64,000 nt of DNA from Pelecanus crispus (taxonomy: Eukaryota > Chordata > Aves > Pelecaniformes > Pelecanidae). The notes below the pieces were generated by a model. That model saw only the letters and a program-made list of their open reading frames with translations. It was not told where the DNA came from and made no database searches. This document shows, one piece after another, positions 39,555 through 52,843 of this stretch (the first letter of the stretch is position 1; each line of letters begins with the position of its first letter). The stretch covers positions 66,543,710 through 66,607,709 of the forward strand of contig NC_134646.1 in NCBI RefSeq assembly GCF_030463565.1, written 5' to 3'. The position numbers were made by a program, and so were the translations under genes.

Positions 39555-40881
39555 GTAAGTATTTGTCATAGTAATACGGAAGAAAGAGGGATGATCTTTT
39601 TATTTCAGTAAAATCTTCAAAAATAAAACCAGGAATTCTAGATTTGGTAGAGCTACTTCTGAACAGCAACTTCTTTGACAATCAAGTCATTTTTTGATCA
39701 TTGAAAAGGGGTGGATGAGGCGAGGCATAGGTTTAAACCTGTTAGTTTCTGGAGAATTTTGCTTGATAAAGGAGATTGTTAATAAAAAACATTAACTGCA
39801 GGAGATTATGACTGGAAATAAGAGATTATTTCCCGTGTCTCAACATGCAGTGTTGTTTGAGTAATTATATGACTTGGATTTCATATGTTGTCTCCGCAAT
39901 ATGTGATGAGACTGTGTTCCCTGTTTTATATGACTGGATCCATTCAGATACAAGGTGGGAGAAAAAGTGAGGTTCAGAGAGCTGGTACATTGGAGTAACT
40001 CAGGAGGAGGCAGTTCAGCCTCTTCAGACCAGTACAGAATCAGTAAATACATTCAATCAGCACTTGCAGACTCCTCCTGTCCTAAACTAGATGGGTTTGC
40101 TGTACATCTCTGTTCTGATGGCACAGAGAATATTCAGGGACAGAAAATCAAACACCAGACTTCAGTCTCTTAAAACTCCCATTATTTTCTCACCATATTG
40201 AGAGAGAGATCAGATGCAAAAGTATATTGCTCAGGAAAGGGGGAAAAAAAACCCTACCATCACACGCAAAAATAATGAGTCATCATTTAAAAAGCTTCAA
40301 CCAAGTGTTTCACTTTAAATTGCAAGACAGAATCTTGATTGGGAATTTGTGAAATGAATATTACGAGTTATGAAAATAATTTCTTCCACTAAATACGTTT
40401 TCTTATTTGTGGCTTAACCCCAGTAGGCAGCTTAAGCCTATGTCAAAAAATACTGTTTTCTGACATATTTCTGTAATAAAATACAGAAAAAGTTACTTTC
40501 CATGTTGACAACCCACAGCTAGAGGGAATAGTATTAAAAAAAAACCCAAAACATTAAATATAAAAAGATTATTTGAATTTTATAATTCCTAGATAGCATT
40601 TAAGACAGGTAGCTGTGCATAATATGCTGACTATGGAAATAATTCTGAAACCCTGCTTTCCTTTCTTACTAGCTGTAATTGATGTAATTTGGGAATCATA
40701 CTACATATGTATGAAGTATATAGTTAAACTTACAGATATTCTTCTTTCAGTATTTCATAACCTTTGAGTATTATCTTTATATTGTGATTTTGTATCCACA
40801 TAATATTTAAATATTGATTAATAGACTTCCTAGATGCAGTGGGGTCTTTTTTTAATAATTTCTTCTGACGTTTTTCCAAAG

Positions 40882-41048
40882 CCCATAATTCTCCTGGAAC
40901 AAGACCAGAACCATCATCAGATGAACCTTCTTCTTCAGGGAATAGCAATGAGGATGCTACCAGACTAGTACAGCAAGATGAATCTACTTTTTCAAACGAT
41001 TTAGCACAGCAGGATTCAAACCCTCAGAATCCTCTTGTTACAAGCTGA
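40882..41048 (+). CDS. SEL1L3: SEL1L3 exon 24, cytosolic tail and stop
   Basis: Residues 1061-1115 and a TGA at 41046-41048, after acceptor gtttttccaaag. The tail is rich in Ser, Gln, Asp and Pro (for example SSDEPSSSGNSNED) and shows no motif I recognise. It is poorly conserved with human beyond its length and low-complexity character. Confidence 0.9.
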
Positions 41049-41747
41049 AGTGTAGTTTTCTTAAGGTTGACATCCCATCGGGAAGATGGGATATGAACAA
41101 CTACAAATCTAAGAACTGGCAACCAACCCTTATTAGTGGCATTCATAATGCAGTCCAACAACCAGAATTGTAGGGGAATTCACTGATCTAATTTCTCCAC
41201 TCTAGAGGAAAACCACCTCTACAATTCATTTAACACTCCAAACAGATAATGCAAATTATCTTACTATACCCGACACATGAGCATCTTGTATTTCATTGAA
41301 GGACTGGAAGAAAACATGCAAAGTCTTTGCCTAATTGAAGAATGAGCAAACCTCCCACTGGTTTTGATGAAGAAGAAATTTTACTCACATATCTAGTGTC
41401 TTATTAAATGTCTTTACTGCATTTCACCTTATTTTACTGGTGAAGTTACCAGAGTTTTCTGAGTTGGTACAAAGTGAAACCCAGTCACCAACACCTTCCA
41501 AGTTCCATGGTGCACCTGACAGGACTTAAGTACATGCAGTGGTAGCTCACCTTTTGGGCATTCTGTATTCCATCCTAACTCTTTGATGTGAAAAGTGTTC
41601 TGTTTTGAAAGAAAAGCACCATGAAGATTTGCAATATGATCATAACATAACCCTTGAAATGTCAAAGTTTCACGAGTGCCAGCACTTCCCTAGGGGTCAC
41701 AACAGCTAGTGTTTTCCACTCTGCCAAAGAAAGTAGCTTCCCTAATG

Positions 41748-41797
41748 AATAAATAAAAGAAAATTTAAGTGTGAACAGGTGACACAAAGTGAATAAA
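41748..41797 (+). promoter_or_regulatory. SEL1L3: Proximal poly(A) signals, SEL1L3
   Basis: Three AATAAA hexamers lie here: two overlapping at 41748-41757 and one at 41792-41797. They would give a UTR of about 750 bases. Confidence 0.45.
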
Positions 41798-42122
41798 GAA
41801 TTTATTTTGGATTCTTATGTAGATAACATTGGAAAGGATTTATTTCATGTTCTACAGTAACTTTTAAAGACAGACACCTGTTTAAATGACAGTTTATTTG
41901 GTAAATGCTGGATGGGATCTATAGATAATAATTATGGAGCACAAATGCCTTCTGTCTGATTTAAAGCTGTCAGGTAAGTAGCTGTAGGAAAGGTCTGACC
42001 TTTAAAGCAGGTGTGCATGCACCTCTGCAAAATGATGTAGATCACAGACTATAAATTGCATTGATCTATGCATTATTGAGAGTTAAATCCACTCTCCTTG
42101 CACTACATTATTTACTCTTGTA

Positions 42123-42128
42123 AATAAA
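42123..42128 (+). promoter_or_regulatory. SEL1L3: Distal poly(A) signal, SEL1L3
   Basis: AATAAA followed by a GT-rich then T-rich downstream element, the best-formed poly(A) site after the SEL1L3 stop. Confidence 0.5.
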
Positions 42129-42404
42129 AATATTTTTCTAATTCAGCTTGTATGTGAAGGATTTTTTTTTAAAGTACCTGTCACATGAAATGCTGTCATC
42201 ATAATATCTTGCTGTTGCAGATTCTCAAGAACATTATTTAGGTGTCTGTTTCCTTAGCTTCAGATGGGACAGTCAACCTTTGCTTCCTTTCAGGAATACA
42301 GCATTCTCACAGAGCAGACCTGGAAGAGTTTTTGGTTTGTTATTCAATCAAGTCATGGAATTTTTCAGTAAGAAATGAATTAATTAAAAAGAGGGGAAAA
42401 AGAA

Positions 42405-42441
42405 CCCCCCCCCCCCCCACACACACACACACACACCCCCC
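42405..42441. repeat. poly(C)-(AC)n-poly(C) microsatellite
   Basis: Fourteen Cs, about nine AC units, then six Cs. A compound simple repeat likely to vary in length and prone to sequencing error. Confidence 0.9.
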
Positions 42442-43836
42442 ATTCTCCCTTCAAGAGAGATTAAAATATATATAAATGTATGTATACACATATCATCAGG
42501 GATGTTTCTCTTGCAGAAAACTGAAAATTCAAAAGTGGAGAAGAGTTGATACTTCAAGACAGCAGTTCCACTGAGTAAGCAAGGGGGGGGAAAATCCAGA
42601 TGTTGAAGCTTTGAAGCTTGATTTTTTTCATTTTTTTGAGGAAGAACAGTGCAAATAGAATACTTTTTGTTCTTACAACAGTTGTGTATAGTGGCCATGT
42701 AACACATTTTGCTGTGCTTTTTATACATAGCTTGGTATCTCTTTCTACTAAGTATTTTGAAATGTTACAAAGGAGCTTCATTTTTACATCCTAAACAATT
42801 GTTGACTTACAGAGGGTATACGCTGTGCTTTTGGTATCCATTGCAAATGGGTCACCGCCATTTTTTGAGTCCGTTTTGAGTTGCAGAACCTTGTGTGGCT
42901 AAATTTGATTATGTCAAATTCCTTAACACAAATGTATGGATATTTTAAGAATCCTCTCAGCCCTACATTTATCACTTAGTAAAAGAAAACTCTGTATATG
43001 TAGTAAAGCTGGCAGGGTCAGCTGGTGAACCCAGAGGTATTGCAAAAAGTTAAGTGTAGCCTTTGAAGACAGGTAGACAATTTTCACAACATAGGCATCA
43101 TGTGTAGGCACAAAATGGCACATACAGTTAGAGTGGTTACAAAAAACCCTAACTATTGGGACATACATATAGCAAATCTTGCTTGTAGTAAGCTACACGT
43201 GCAAGATGGATTTTACTACGTATGTCATATCTACATAAGTGACAGTCTCTACACAGAGAGTGCTGCTTTTCTTGAAGCGCCTAGTGAAATATTAATCCCA
43301 GGGTAGTTTGGTGGTGGTGGCATGATTGCAACCCACGTGTTGAAATCCTGGGGTTCTTACAGCACCACTGGTTTAGGTTGTGTACACATGGGTCAGTTAA
43401 GTGTTAGCAGTCAGGCTGACTACATTTTCCTCTCCAAAAGTAAGCCCATGTTCTCAAATTTAGCAATTAACTAATTTGAGAAGGTTTGCCAGAAACATGA
43501 TTTCACACCTGTATTTCAGAAGACAATTGCTGAAGCTGCAATGTATTTCTTGACGCCAGCAGTTAATAGTTAGGTCTTTGTTTATTGTTATCTATTGCAT
43601 CAGAAGTTCCACCAAAGCATAGTTAAAGTATGTTAAGATAAGCAACTCTTCACAATAAACTGGCAATACTTAAGGCTGAAATAATAATAGTTACATTATT
43701 ATCCTTCGCTGCTTATAAGATCTAGGAGGCTGTTATTTGACAACCTAGAGAATCAAACAATTCCTGGAGAGAAAGAGAGGATGGTTAGTTAAGCAAAGCA
43801 GCTGCATAGTTCTACTACATCCACAAGGGGAAGAAA

Positions 43837-43913
43837 TTAAAAAAAAAAAAACCCAACCACCCCATCCCAACCACACACCACCACAAAAACAAAAAAACCA
43901 AAAAAACCAGAAA
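43837..43913. repeat. A/C-rich low-complexity tract
   Basis: A 12-base A run followed by CCA/CAA-rich sequence with no G on the plus strand until its end. The minus strand is G/T-rich and encodes only low-complexity peptides. Confidence 0.85.
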
Positions 43914-44727
43914 AAGTAGTGGGCATCCTTATGTGGGTGATTTTTGTGACCCCTGCATGATGCTGTTTCCTGGTCCATGCAGTGGTGAACATTACATCCT
44001 GATACACAGGCATGAGTGCATGCTTACAGTTATATATTAATACATGTTGAAAATCCATACCTTGCAATAGAAATTTTTCAGTGATAAAAGGGGGCCAATT
44101 CATGGAAATTAGTCCTGGTACATTGATTATATGATTATTAGAGAGAGAGAGATATTATAGACATATTCCCCTATTAGGACTTCTGCATTCCCATTTGAGC
44201 TACAGGGAAAGCATAGACAGTCTTTCAAAGCACATAGGAAACATGGGTTATCTGTGAAGATATTTGTTTTATAGCAGACTCTTGTCTGTAGGCTGTCCTC
44301 ATTGACTCATGGACTATGACATTTAACACTGGCTGTTGACCCTTATCCTGGATGAAATGCAGCACAAAGGTATGAAACGGGTAGAATAAACTGCGGCTGA
44401 GGAATTTCACCCACACACCCTCTCCTCCCTCCCATAAATGCATGAGCTCCATTAAGAGACTGGGATGTAGAAAGAGAACAGAAGGGCAAGAAACAGCTGG
44501 AATTTTTGAAGAACAAGCCCGAGTGTAAGGAAGCTGAGCATGGAGCAATTTCCCATGCTGACTTCTAACATCTAGATGACAGGAGAAATTCCTGAATAAT
44601 CAACAGAGCACTGTAAATGGAAACACAGCAGTCACCGGGGTATAGACGTGCTGGAAATGCACCACTTCTTGGATGTTTACGGAAAGACCCAATTCCTATG
44701 CCAGAAGGCCAAATTATTATTTACAGT

Positions 44728-44751
44728 AAAAAAAAAAAAAAAAAAAAAAAA
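44728..44751 (+). repeat. Poly(A) run
   Basis: Twenty-four As following ttacagt. No gene remnant or AATAAA just upstream was recognised, so this may be a simple repeat rather than a retrocopy tail. Confidence 0.85.
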
Positions 44752-45699
44752 GTAACAGCAAGTCTTTGCCTAAATACGAGGTATCTGTGTTAAAAGCAGC
44801 TGCATACAGGTTCATGTAACTGAGCATCAGAACCGGAAAAGATTGGGAGTAACGAGTAACCAAAATGGAAAGGAAAAGATCACTTGCATAGTTGCAGTAT
44901 GTGCTTAGGTTACAGTAACCATTAGATGTGTTTGGGAAAAAAACAAAAACCCCCCAAAACACTTGCTGTGGATTAGCTATTTTGAAGCATTGAGGTTCCA
45001 AACTTAAAGCGCACGAGTGCTATGTGCCCATTAACTTAAGGGTCTTGGGATGTTTGGTAGGTGCTGTCAGACACCCATCAGTTCTGCCAGGTGAACAGGA
45101 GACGGCGCAAGTCCATTAGCAGAGCCTAGCACAATTTTATAACGGTCTGCCAAAGTAGGAACCAAGATACCTGCGCAATGTTTTCTATCTGTTCATTATG
45201 GCATGGCCTTGAGTCATGGCTTTACACAGCAAGTATCTTTAATTGTGCAAGTTAGAAGCGCGTCTACCTGGATAGATTGTATTAATAAACTAATGAAGGC
45301 CAGGCTCCGCTGTCTGGCTGCGAGTAAACTCTTCCTGAGAATCCAGTTGCCTTGTGTACTGCTTGTTGGGACCGGTCCTGGTCCATAAAACCTCCCGAAT
45401 GGTGCCGGGCCGTTCTCTAGGAGGGTGCTACTCGAACAGGTCCAAGTTAGGCCAGGAAGCACACTGCCAAATAGTGGAGAGGATCATGAGCCAGTGCCCA
45501 AGCATATCCTTTAGGCCTTGTTTAGATTAATTGTGGGGACAAACAGACTGCTGGCCTCCGATTTAGGCTGCGAGGCTCCATCGCACCCCCACGCCCCAAG
45601 CGACCGCTCTAAGATCAGCCCTTCCGATGTCACCAGCCCGTTGATCAGCGTGCGCCTTCCAGCTGCCCAGGCACATTCAGAGCTGTTGTGAAGGCTTGC

Positions 45700-46258
45700 T
45701 GTCCTGGTTTCGGCTGGGATAGAGTTAATTTTCTTCCTAGTAGCAGACATAGTGCTGTGTTTTGGATTTAGCAGGAGAAGAATGCTGATAACACACTGAT
45801 GTTTTAGTTGTTGCTGAGTACTGCTTATGCCAGTCAAGGACTTTTCAGCTTCCCATGCTCTGCCAGGTGCACAAGAAATGGGAGGGGGCACAGCCAGAAT
45901 AGTTGATCCAAACTGACCAAAGGGCTATTCCATACCATATGACGTCATGCTCAGTATATAAACTGGGGGAGGTTGGCCGGGGAGCAGCAATTGCTGCTCG
46001 GGAACTGTCTGGGTATCGGTCAGTGGGTGGTGAGCAATTGCATTGTGCATCACTTGCTTTGTATATTATTATTACTATTATATTGTTATTATTATCATTA
46101 CTATTTTACCTTATTTCAATTATTAAACTGTTCTTATCTCACCCCAGGAGTGTTTCTCACTCTTACTCCTCCGATTCTCTCCCCCATCCCATCGGGGCAG
46201 GGGGAGTGAGCGAGCGGCTGCCTGGTGCTTAGTTGCTGGCTGGGGCTAAACCACGACA
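45700..46258 (+). mobile_element. Solo LTR of the same endogenous retrovirus family (copy 2)
   Basis: Starts TGTCCTGG, ends CCACGACA, and is flanked by a perfect 5-bp duplication, CTTGC at 45695-45699 and 46259-46263. It is very similar to copy 1 along its length. It keeps a perfect TGACGTCA at 45940-45947 and an intact TATATAA at 45955-45961. No internal viral sequence remains, so it arose by LTR-LTR recombination. It is intergenic. Confidence 0.92.
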
Positions 46259-46263
46259 CTTGC

Positions 46264-49200
46264 TTTATTGGGATCAGCGTGCTCAGCAGGCGTTTCTAGA
46301 CCACGGGACAGCCTTTCCAAAACGCACCAGTACTGACTGAAATAAGTCAAAGTCTCCACTCATGCTTTACCTCATTCTGGGAGGACCAAAGCATCATTCT
46401 CCCCTCTGCTCTGCAGAGTTGGTTAGTGGCAATAACGCTGTCCCTGCCTCCTCTCCCCCTACCAACTCCACCTGCTGTCCCACCCAGCTGCCAAGGTTTA
46501 GAGGCTCGCGTCTGCTCATCAGTGTTACATTGCCCTTCCAAGCCAGCTCCAGTTGCATTCCATTTGAGCCCACCACAGCATGCTAGTCCCAGAAAACAAG
46601 TTAACCATCTCATTTCAGCTGGTTACAATACCAATAGGGGAAACCCAGGTACGCCTACTGTAATGAAAAATGCTGGAGGTGTCTACACTAAACAAATATG
46701 AGAAATTGTGGAGAATCAGAAATCTTTCCTCTAGATGCTGCTCAGCTGTGTCTGGTCCCAAGCAATAATACATTCTATAATCAAAATTACCAGCAGCCTT
46801 CAGAAGCACCAATAGGCCAATATTTAGGAGTTAATTTACTGACCTGGAAAGCTACAATAAAATAGAGCTATGAATCCAAATATTCCATAGCCCAGAGTAA
46901 TTCTAGCCAAGTTCTTCAGAGACCCAGCTCGGACTAATAGCACTAAAAGTGGTCCCCTACACTAAGGCATGTAGATGTCCTTAGAGAGGCTGAAATCCAC
47001 AGCAGAAATGACAGCCACGTGGAGACAACCGTGCCAAGTGCAGCCTCAGAGGCTGCGGGGGCCAGGCTCCGTTTCTCGGGCTCTCCTAGGGCAAACTCGT
47101 CTACCCTGTGTGACACAGCATTATTGTGCTCTGCAAACATACCCTCTGTGCCTTTCCAGCGTGAAAGGAGAGGAAAAGCTTCACTTGCCTATCTTGCATA
47201 CCTAGTGAGAATACACCAGCGATCCTTGGTGGTTGGATACTCGGTGCCACACGGGTTTGCGCAGAGGAAGGGCATATGACAGAGCTGGTTACACTGATGC
47301 TGATATCAGGGATAGGAAACACCTTGGTCAGCATTTTGAGTAATAAAATACCTATGCACCTTTCCAAGAAAGTTTTATTAACCTGTGTGCTAATTCAGGT
47401 AGCAAGGGTGGGGGCATGCGGAGAGGGGAATATCAGGCTACCCTCCAAACCCCTACCTTGTGTCTATTTAATACCTTGTGCCCCAATACCATTATACTGG
47501 GAATATTTAGATTTATTTAGAGTCTCTTGTGATGCATTAAATGCTTCTTAAAGGTATATGCATAAAATAAAATCCCTCTTTCAGTTGGAATAATTTTTAT
47601 GGTCATAAGTCCGCCTATAAAAACCACAACAGGTAAATTCCCCAGGCACCCACCTACCCCATGAATGAATGATTCATCTAAAAACTTAGATATTGGTCTC
47701 ACCCTTGATCTCCTCCACTCACAAAACCATCATGCCAGAGTCTTGTGCTTTAAATTGAGACTAGCTGAAAGAGAAAGACATTTTTGTCTGGCTATGAATA
47801 AATTGAAGCAAGGGAAAAGAAGAAGGGAGGAGGACACACACACACAAAAAAAACCCCAAACCCTACAATCAGTGGAGTCCTGAGAGTCTTCCAAAGCCTT
47901 TTACAGTCTCCATCACTTCTATCCAGAAAAAAAAAAGAATCAGTTCTCTGGGTCTTTACTGCAGTTTCCTGATAAATACAGTGACTTTGTTTACAACAGC
48001 ACAGGAAGGCTTAGAATACTCTCCTGCAAGTCCATGTGTAGCACCAGTCAAGAGAGTAGTTCAAGGATGATTCTTCGGGGTAGTTCCTTGCATGGGCTAT
48101 CCCAGGCACTATCAGCAAGTTAACATCTACTTGCTCTTCAGTGCAGAGATAACTGTCCCTTTTCAGCTAACAGTCCTGGACAAAGGTCCAGACAGCAGTA
48201 TACTTGAACCCTGTTTGAGTTTACAGGCCATGTTAGATCACCGATGTTGAGTGGTAAGGCCACAGGGAGCAGCACAGCATTTGAACAGCCATAACTGGTC
48301 TAGGGCATGGCTAGACTGTGATCTGGGGCTTGTACCCTGTACATTTTCCATGCTGTTGGCCTTGCCATAGTTTCTGTTCCACCAGCCCCAACATACATCT
48401 CAACCACTCAAGGCTAGTCCACACTGACATACATTTGTGGGCACAGGTGAAGTAAATTCATGAGGCGCTTAATCTACACTGCAAGACAGATTTATTTTAC
48501 CTCCATCAGATTAAGAACACTGAGTCACTCTCGTGGTGTCCTCCTTCAAGGCGTCTGCTTGCTAGAAGCAAACGTAAGAGCGTGCCCTCAGGATTTGTGT
48601 CTCACCAATAAAAAAAAGCAATGAATTAGATTATTCCCTTGGACATCTGACTTCCAGATGAAATATTGTACACATTCAGCAGGACAGTTTCTGATAGAAA
48701 TGGGTTATTGTTACAGAAAGACTGGGCTTTATACCACCATGCAAATAAAACAGAGTGCTCCTGAACAGTTCCCCTCACCATAGAAAGAAGTATCACATGA
48801 CTGTCCTTGTGTTTTATGACAGAAACCTGAATTACTCTGCTAGACCTGACTGTAAATACGAGCCTTTACAGGAATCTTTTTCCTATTCACAGACCATGGG
48901 AGAAAGGCCCCCAGACCTTGGCAAGTGTGAGTATTCAGGAGCTAAAGGGCAAATCTGGGAGTTGAATGTCCAACTTCAGTAAAAATTAATATTTCTAACA
49001 GTCTCTTCCACATGCAGGTAACAGCCAATTTTTAAGAATTCAGAATAGGTACGTTCTTGGTCCAAGTCTTTTCCTGCCTTACAAGCTGGGATTTAGACAC
49101 ATAATTGCAGACATCAATAGAAATTAGAAGCCCCCAAATCCATTTGAAATACCTGTCCTTATTTTTGCCTAATTTGCTCCAGCACTCTTTAAGACTCAGA

Positions 49201-50660
49201 GAAATAGCAATAAGGAACTCAAAACTCAGACATATTTGTGGTACCTCTTTATGACTAACTTTGGTTACTGCTTCTGGTTACTGTAAATGCCAAAAATCTG
49301 CCTGTACAAAGGTGCCCCAGTGCCTAGCATGTCCAAGAATCTGCTACTCTACTGCTGCCTTTTTTTTAATATATATATAAAAAAGATGTATACATAATAC
49401 ACTGATAGGGCTGTGTGATTATACGACTGTCTTTGGATAAAAAGGCAGCTTTTTATTATGAAAAACAGCTTTGTGACTGGAGAACCTACCCAGGATGAAG
49501 CAGCACTCAACAGCCTCTTGTTCCAAGGAGGTTCATGTCTACATCTCTCACCCCACAAAAAACCACCCTGCCCCTACAAATTATTGATGCATCAGAGAAA
49601 TGTGAAAGTCCTGAGATACAAACAGGAGCTTGGCTTCAAAATGTGTCTAGTCCATAAGCATCCTCAGGAGTTGTTTTACACTCCAATGCTATCCTAACCC
49701 AAAGCCAGCTTTTTGGGCACTGCTGGTATTCATGACCGTTTTCTCAGTTGCTACCCAGTCCTGTGGAAACCACTACAGGGTTAAAATTTCTACAGGTGAC
49801 TACATGCAGAGCCATCAGCTTGCTGAAGGTGCCAAGTGGATGTGCAAGGCTGCCCAGCCTAGCAGCCACCTCACACATGGTCCCAGCAGGATGACTGCCC
49901 ATCTTTTGAGGTTTGTTTTTGTGGGGTTTTTTTTGGTTTTGAGGGGTTTTCTTTACTAGTGGTGCCTGATCTGGGACACATGCACCTAATGCTCTTCCCA
50001 AAAGACTAACAGGGGGAAAAAAAAAAAAAAAAAAAAAGCAGCCACCACCTGCCTGTTACACCAACAGCTCCTGAATTCAGCAACGTTTCATATCGGTTGA
50101 TGGTTCATATCCAATTTCATAACACTTTTCTGCCTAGAGCTTTTGAACCAGTCCTAGGCTGGAGACATCCAGGCTAGCTCACAGTCAGATCAAGTCCCTG
50201 AAGCAGTATTGCCACCCAGTCACTAGGCTGGAGGATCTCAGCATCACATTGCACTAACCCTCACCTCGTTATCCTCTCCAATGGATGGCTTCAAGCCGTG
50301 TGGTGGTTCCTCTCTTAGCTTTCCTTCCTCTGTACAGAGGTTTTCAAATGCCTGAAGCTAGGCAGTGTGATGCCAAAAGTTGTGGTGCTTCAGCTTTCCT
50401 TCCAGGACAGGAATTCTGCCACTCAAGGCAAAGCAAAACAGGCGGGATTTTTTTCTATTATTAAATGCTGTATTGCCTCACAAACTTGAGTTAACCATAA
50501 TGCAGTACTCATCAGCTCCATTTGGTTTCTGTAATCCAGTATACTGCATACATTTCTAGTGAAAAGACTTTCAGGTAATAAATAACAGGCTATAATCCTC
50601 CAGCACGTCAAGACCTGTGCTACAGTATTTTCCACACGTTTATTTTGGTGTGTAATATGT
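46264..50660. other. Intergenic region between LTR copies 2 and 3
   Basis: No gene recognised on either strand. Simple features only: a G/T-rich tract near 49911-49950 and an A run of 21 at 50017-50037. Short open frames (60-91 codons) show no domain or splice context. Confidence 0.6.
50017..50037 (+). repeat. Poly(A) run
   Basis: Twenty-one As after agggg, 64 bp downstream of a G/T-rich tract. No retrocopy was recognised upstream. Confidence 0.85.
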
Positions 50661-51227
50661 TGTCGTGGTTTAGCCCCTGTCAGCAACCAAGTCCTACACA
50701 GCCACTCGCTCACCCTCCCCCCAGTGGGAAGAGGGACAGAATTGGAAGGGTAAAAGTAAGAAGACTCATGCGTTAAGGTAAGAACAGTTTAATGACTGAA
50801 ATAAAAATACTAAATTGTAATGAAAAGGAAAACAACAAAAAGAGGGAGAGAAACAAAACTCAGGAAAAGCAAGTGATGCAAGCGCTCAGCACCCAGCAAA
50901 CAACACCCAGCCAGTTCCCCAGCAGTGATCTCTGCTCCCCGGCCAAGTCCCCCCAGTTTGTATACTGAACATGATGTCCTGTGGTATGGAATGTCCCTTT
51001 GGTCGGTTTAGGTCAGCTGTCCTGGCTATGCTCCCTCCCAGCCTCTTGTGCACCTCCTCACTGGCAGAGCACAGGAAGCTGAAAAGTCCTTAACTTAGTA
51101 TAAGCACTGCTTAGCAACAGCTAAAGCATCAGTGTGTTATCACATTGTTCTCATGCTCAATCCAAACCACAGCACTCTACCAGCTACTAGGAAGAAAGTT
51201 AACTCTATCCCAGCCAAAACCAGGACA
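50661..51227 (-). mobile_element. Solo LTR of the same family, reverse orientation (copy 3)
   Basis: Begins TGTCGTGG and ends CCAGGACA on the plus strand, the reverse complement of the family's termini. It is more diverged than copies 1 and 2: the CRE position reads TGATGTCC in reverse and the TTA microsatellite is eroded. The flanking pentamers are TATGT (50656-50660) and TACAT (51228-51232), not a perfect duplication, which fits greater age or recombination. No internal sequence. Confidence 0.88.
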
Positions 51228-52698
51228 TACATTTAGAACAGCAGTGCCGGTAAGTGACCATCTGATTCTCAAAATGTTTGGTCAGAACCCAGCCTAATCT
51301 CCTGTCAACAAAGTACTTCTTTGCATTTACTCATATTGCTGTTACCCCGCACTTTTCCTAGTCTGCTTGTGGGCTGTCCTGCCAGCTATCAGCCCTGCAC
51401 AACCCCAGCCCAATCCATCCAGAGGTCCACCCAAGCAGAGAGTGTCTAAACTGGGTTTTAAAGACGGCTTTGCAACCTCAGTTAAGGCTCATATCTCCCT
51501 CTTAACCACCTCACAGCTGAGAAAGCCATGTCCTTTTTAAGCATTTTATCACACAATACAGCTGCAAGGCTGGTTCAATTTCCATTGCTTTTTATGGACT
51601 TACAGAGCCCCAGGTGACACTGGTTTGGTTCAGACCCTCTCTTCTGGTGCAGCATGAGCTGGGTCTGCTAGGAATAGGCTGGGCTGGTTTTAGCTGATGG
51701 TCCTGAGCAAAGACAACAGGGAGCTAAGGAATAGACATTGGCCTGCATCAGGGCAATTTTGGGTGGAATTTCCTCATGGCTTTCCTCATTCAGGTCCCTC
51801 CTTCCTACGTTTCCCTGGTTTACAGGGACAAGTGCTGTTGTGGGATGGATGCTGATGGAACAAGTGCAAACACAGAAGGCCAGACAGAACTCCCACTTTG
51901 AACTTCAGCTGGCTTTTCTGCAGGATGCCAACTAGAGAAACAGGAATTGTATCCCCAGCCTCAGCAGCGGCCCTTGTTTCACAGGAAAGCCTCCTATCTC
52001 AGGGGCTACCCTGACAGGTTATACCCTTCACATGCAGGTGCCCCTACCTTCGGGGGCAGGCAGGCATGATCAACCCAGGCAGCAAGACCATCCTCAAAGT
52101 TATTTATTTAAAAGACAAGACACCATGCCTATGCAACAGCCTTGGGTAATCTCCTTTACTTACTAATAAGTACAGTTTCAACTAGAAGTTCAGTCTCAGT
52201 GACCACATCGGACACCAAGTCTTGTCCTTGTTATAGAAGGAAGCCCTAATAAATCCCAACTGCTAACTTCTTTTTCTTCCCTCTCTTCTGGGTCTCTCTC
52301 ATATCTAACTTCTCATGCTTAGATCCAAACAGATGGATAAATTCAAAGAGAAAATAAAAAATAATAATATAACAAACAAACAAAAACCCCACAAGCACAC
52401 CTCACTGAAGCCTCTCTTACTGAGTGCAGAAGGCTGAGCACACAAGGCAATTCCTGCATTCAAATCCTAGTCTGGCTCCCTCATCCAGATTATTCCCCAG
52501 ACACAAGTCAGAAACTCCTGCTGTTCCCCCAGCCAGGCCTCTCAACAAGGTTTCTACCCAGCCTTTACTGCCAGGTACTTCCAACATGAACAACCACACT
52601 CAAGCTTCCCTTCCTTTTCTCCAGCAGCTCTGGGATCAGTGATTGTCCCCTGTTCTTTACCCTTCCTTCCTTTCATGAGAAAGCACTGTCTCAACTTA
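51228..52698. other. Intergenic, nothing recognised
   Basis: No gene, repeat family or conserved motif was recognised, apart from an A-rich low-complexity stretch near 52345-52390. Confidence 0.55.
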
Positions 52699-52843
52699 GA
52701 ATCATAGAATCATAGAACCGTTTAGGTTGGAAAAGACCTTTAAGATCATCCAGTCCAACCATTAACCCACACTACCAAGTCTACTCTAAGCCAATCAAGG
52801 GTAGACTAGACTAAACCATGTCCCAAAGTGCCACATCTACCCG
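52699..52843 (-). mobile_element. CR1 3' fragment, same subtype as 20929-21098
   Basis: Reverse-oriented CR1 tail: two gaatcatag units, 'ggttggaaaagacctttaa', and the reverse complement of the tctagtctacccttgattgg block. It ends near cacatctaccc. Confidence 0.9.

Larger units (their letters stand above)
41049..42150 (+). other. SEL1L3: SEL1L3 3' UTR (estimated)
   Basis: A+T-rich sequence following the stop codon. AATAAA signals occur at 41748, 41752 and 41792, and again at 42123-42128. The last is followed within 30 bp by a GT/T-rich tract (ttgtatgtgaagga and a T run), so cleavage near 42,145 is the likely distal end, with a proximal site possible near 41,815. The end is inferred. Confidence 0.55.
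42151..45699. other. Intergenic region between SEL1L3 and LTR copy 2
   Basis: No gene recognised. It contains a C-run/AC microsatellite (42405-42441), an A/C-rich tract (43837-43913), an A run of 24 (44728-44751) and a possible degraded LTR-like stretch near 45060-45460. Short open frames on both strands look random. Confidence 0.6.
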
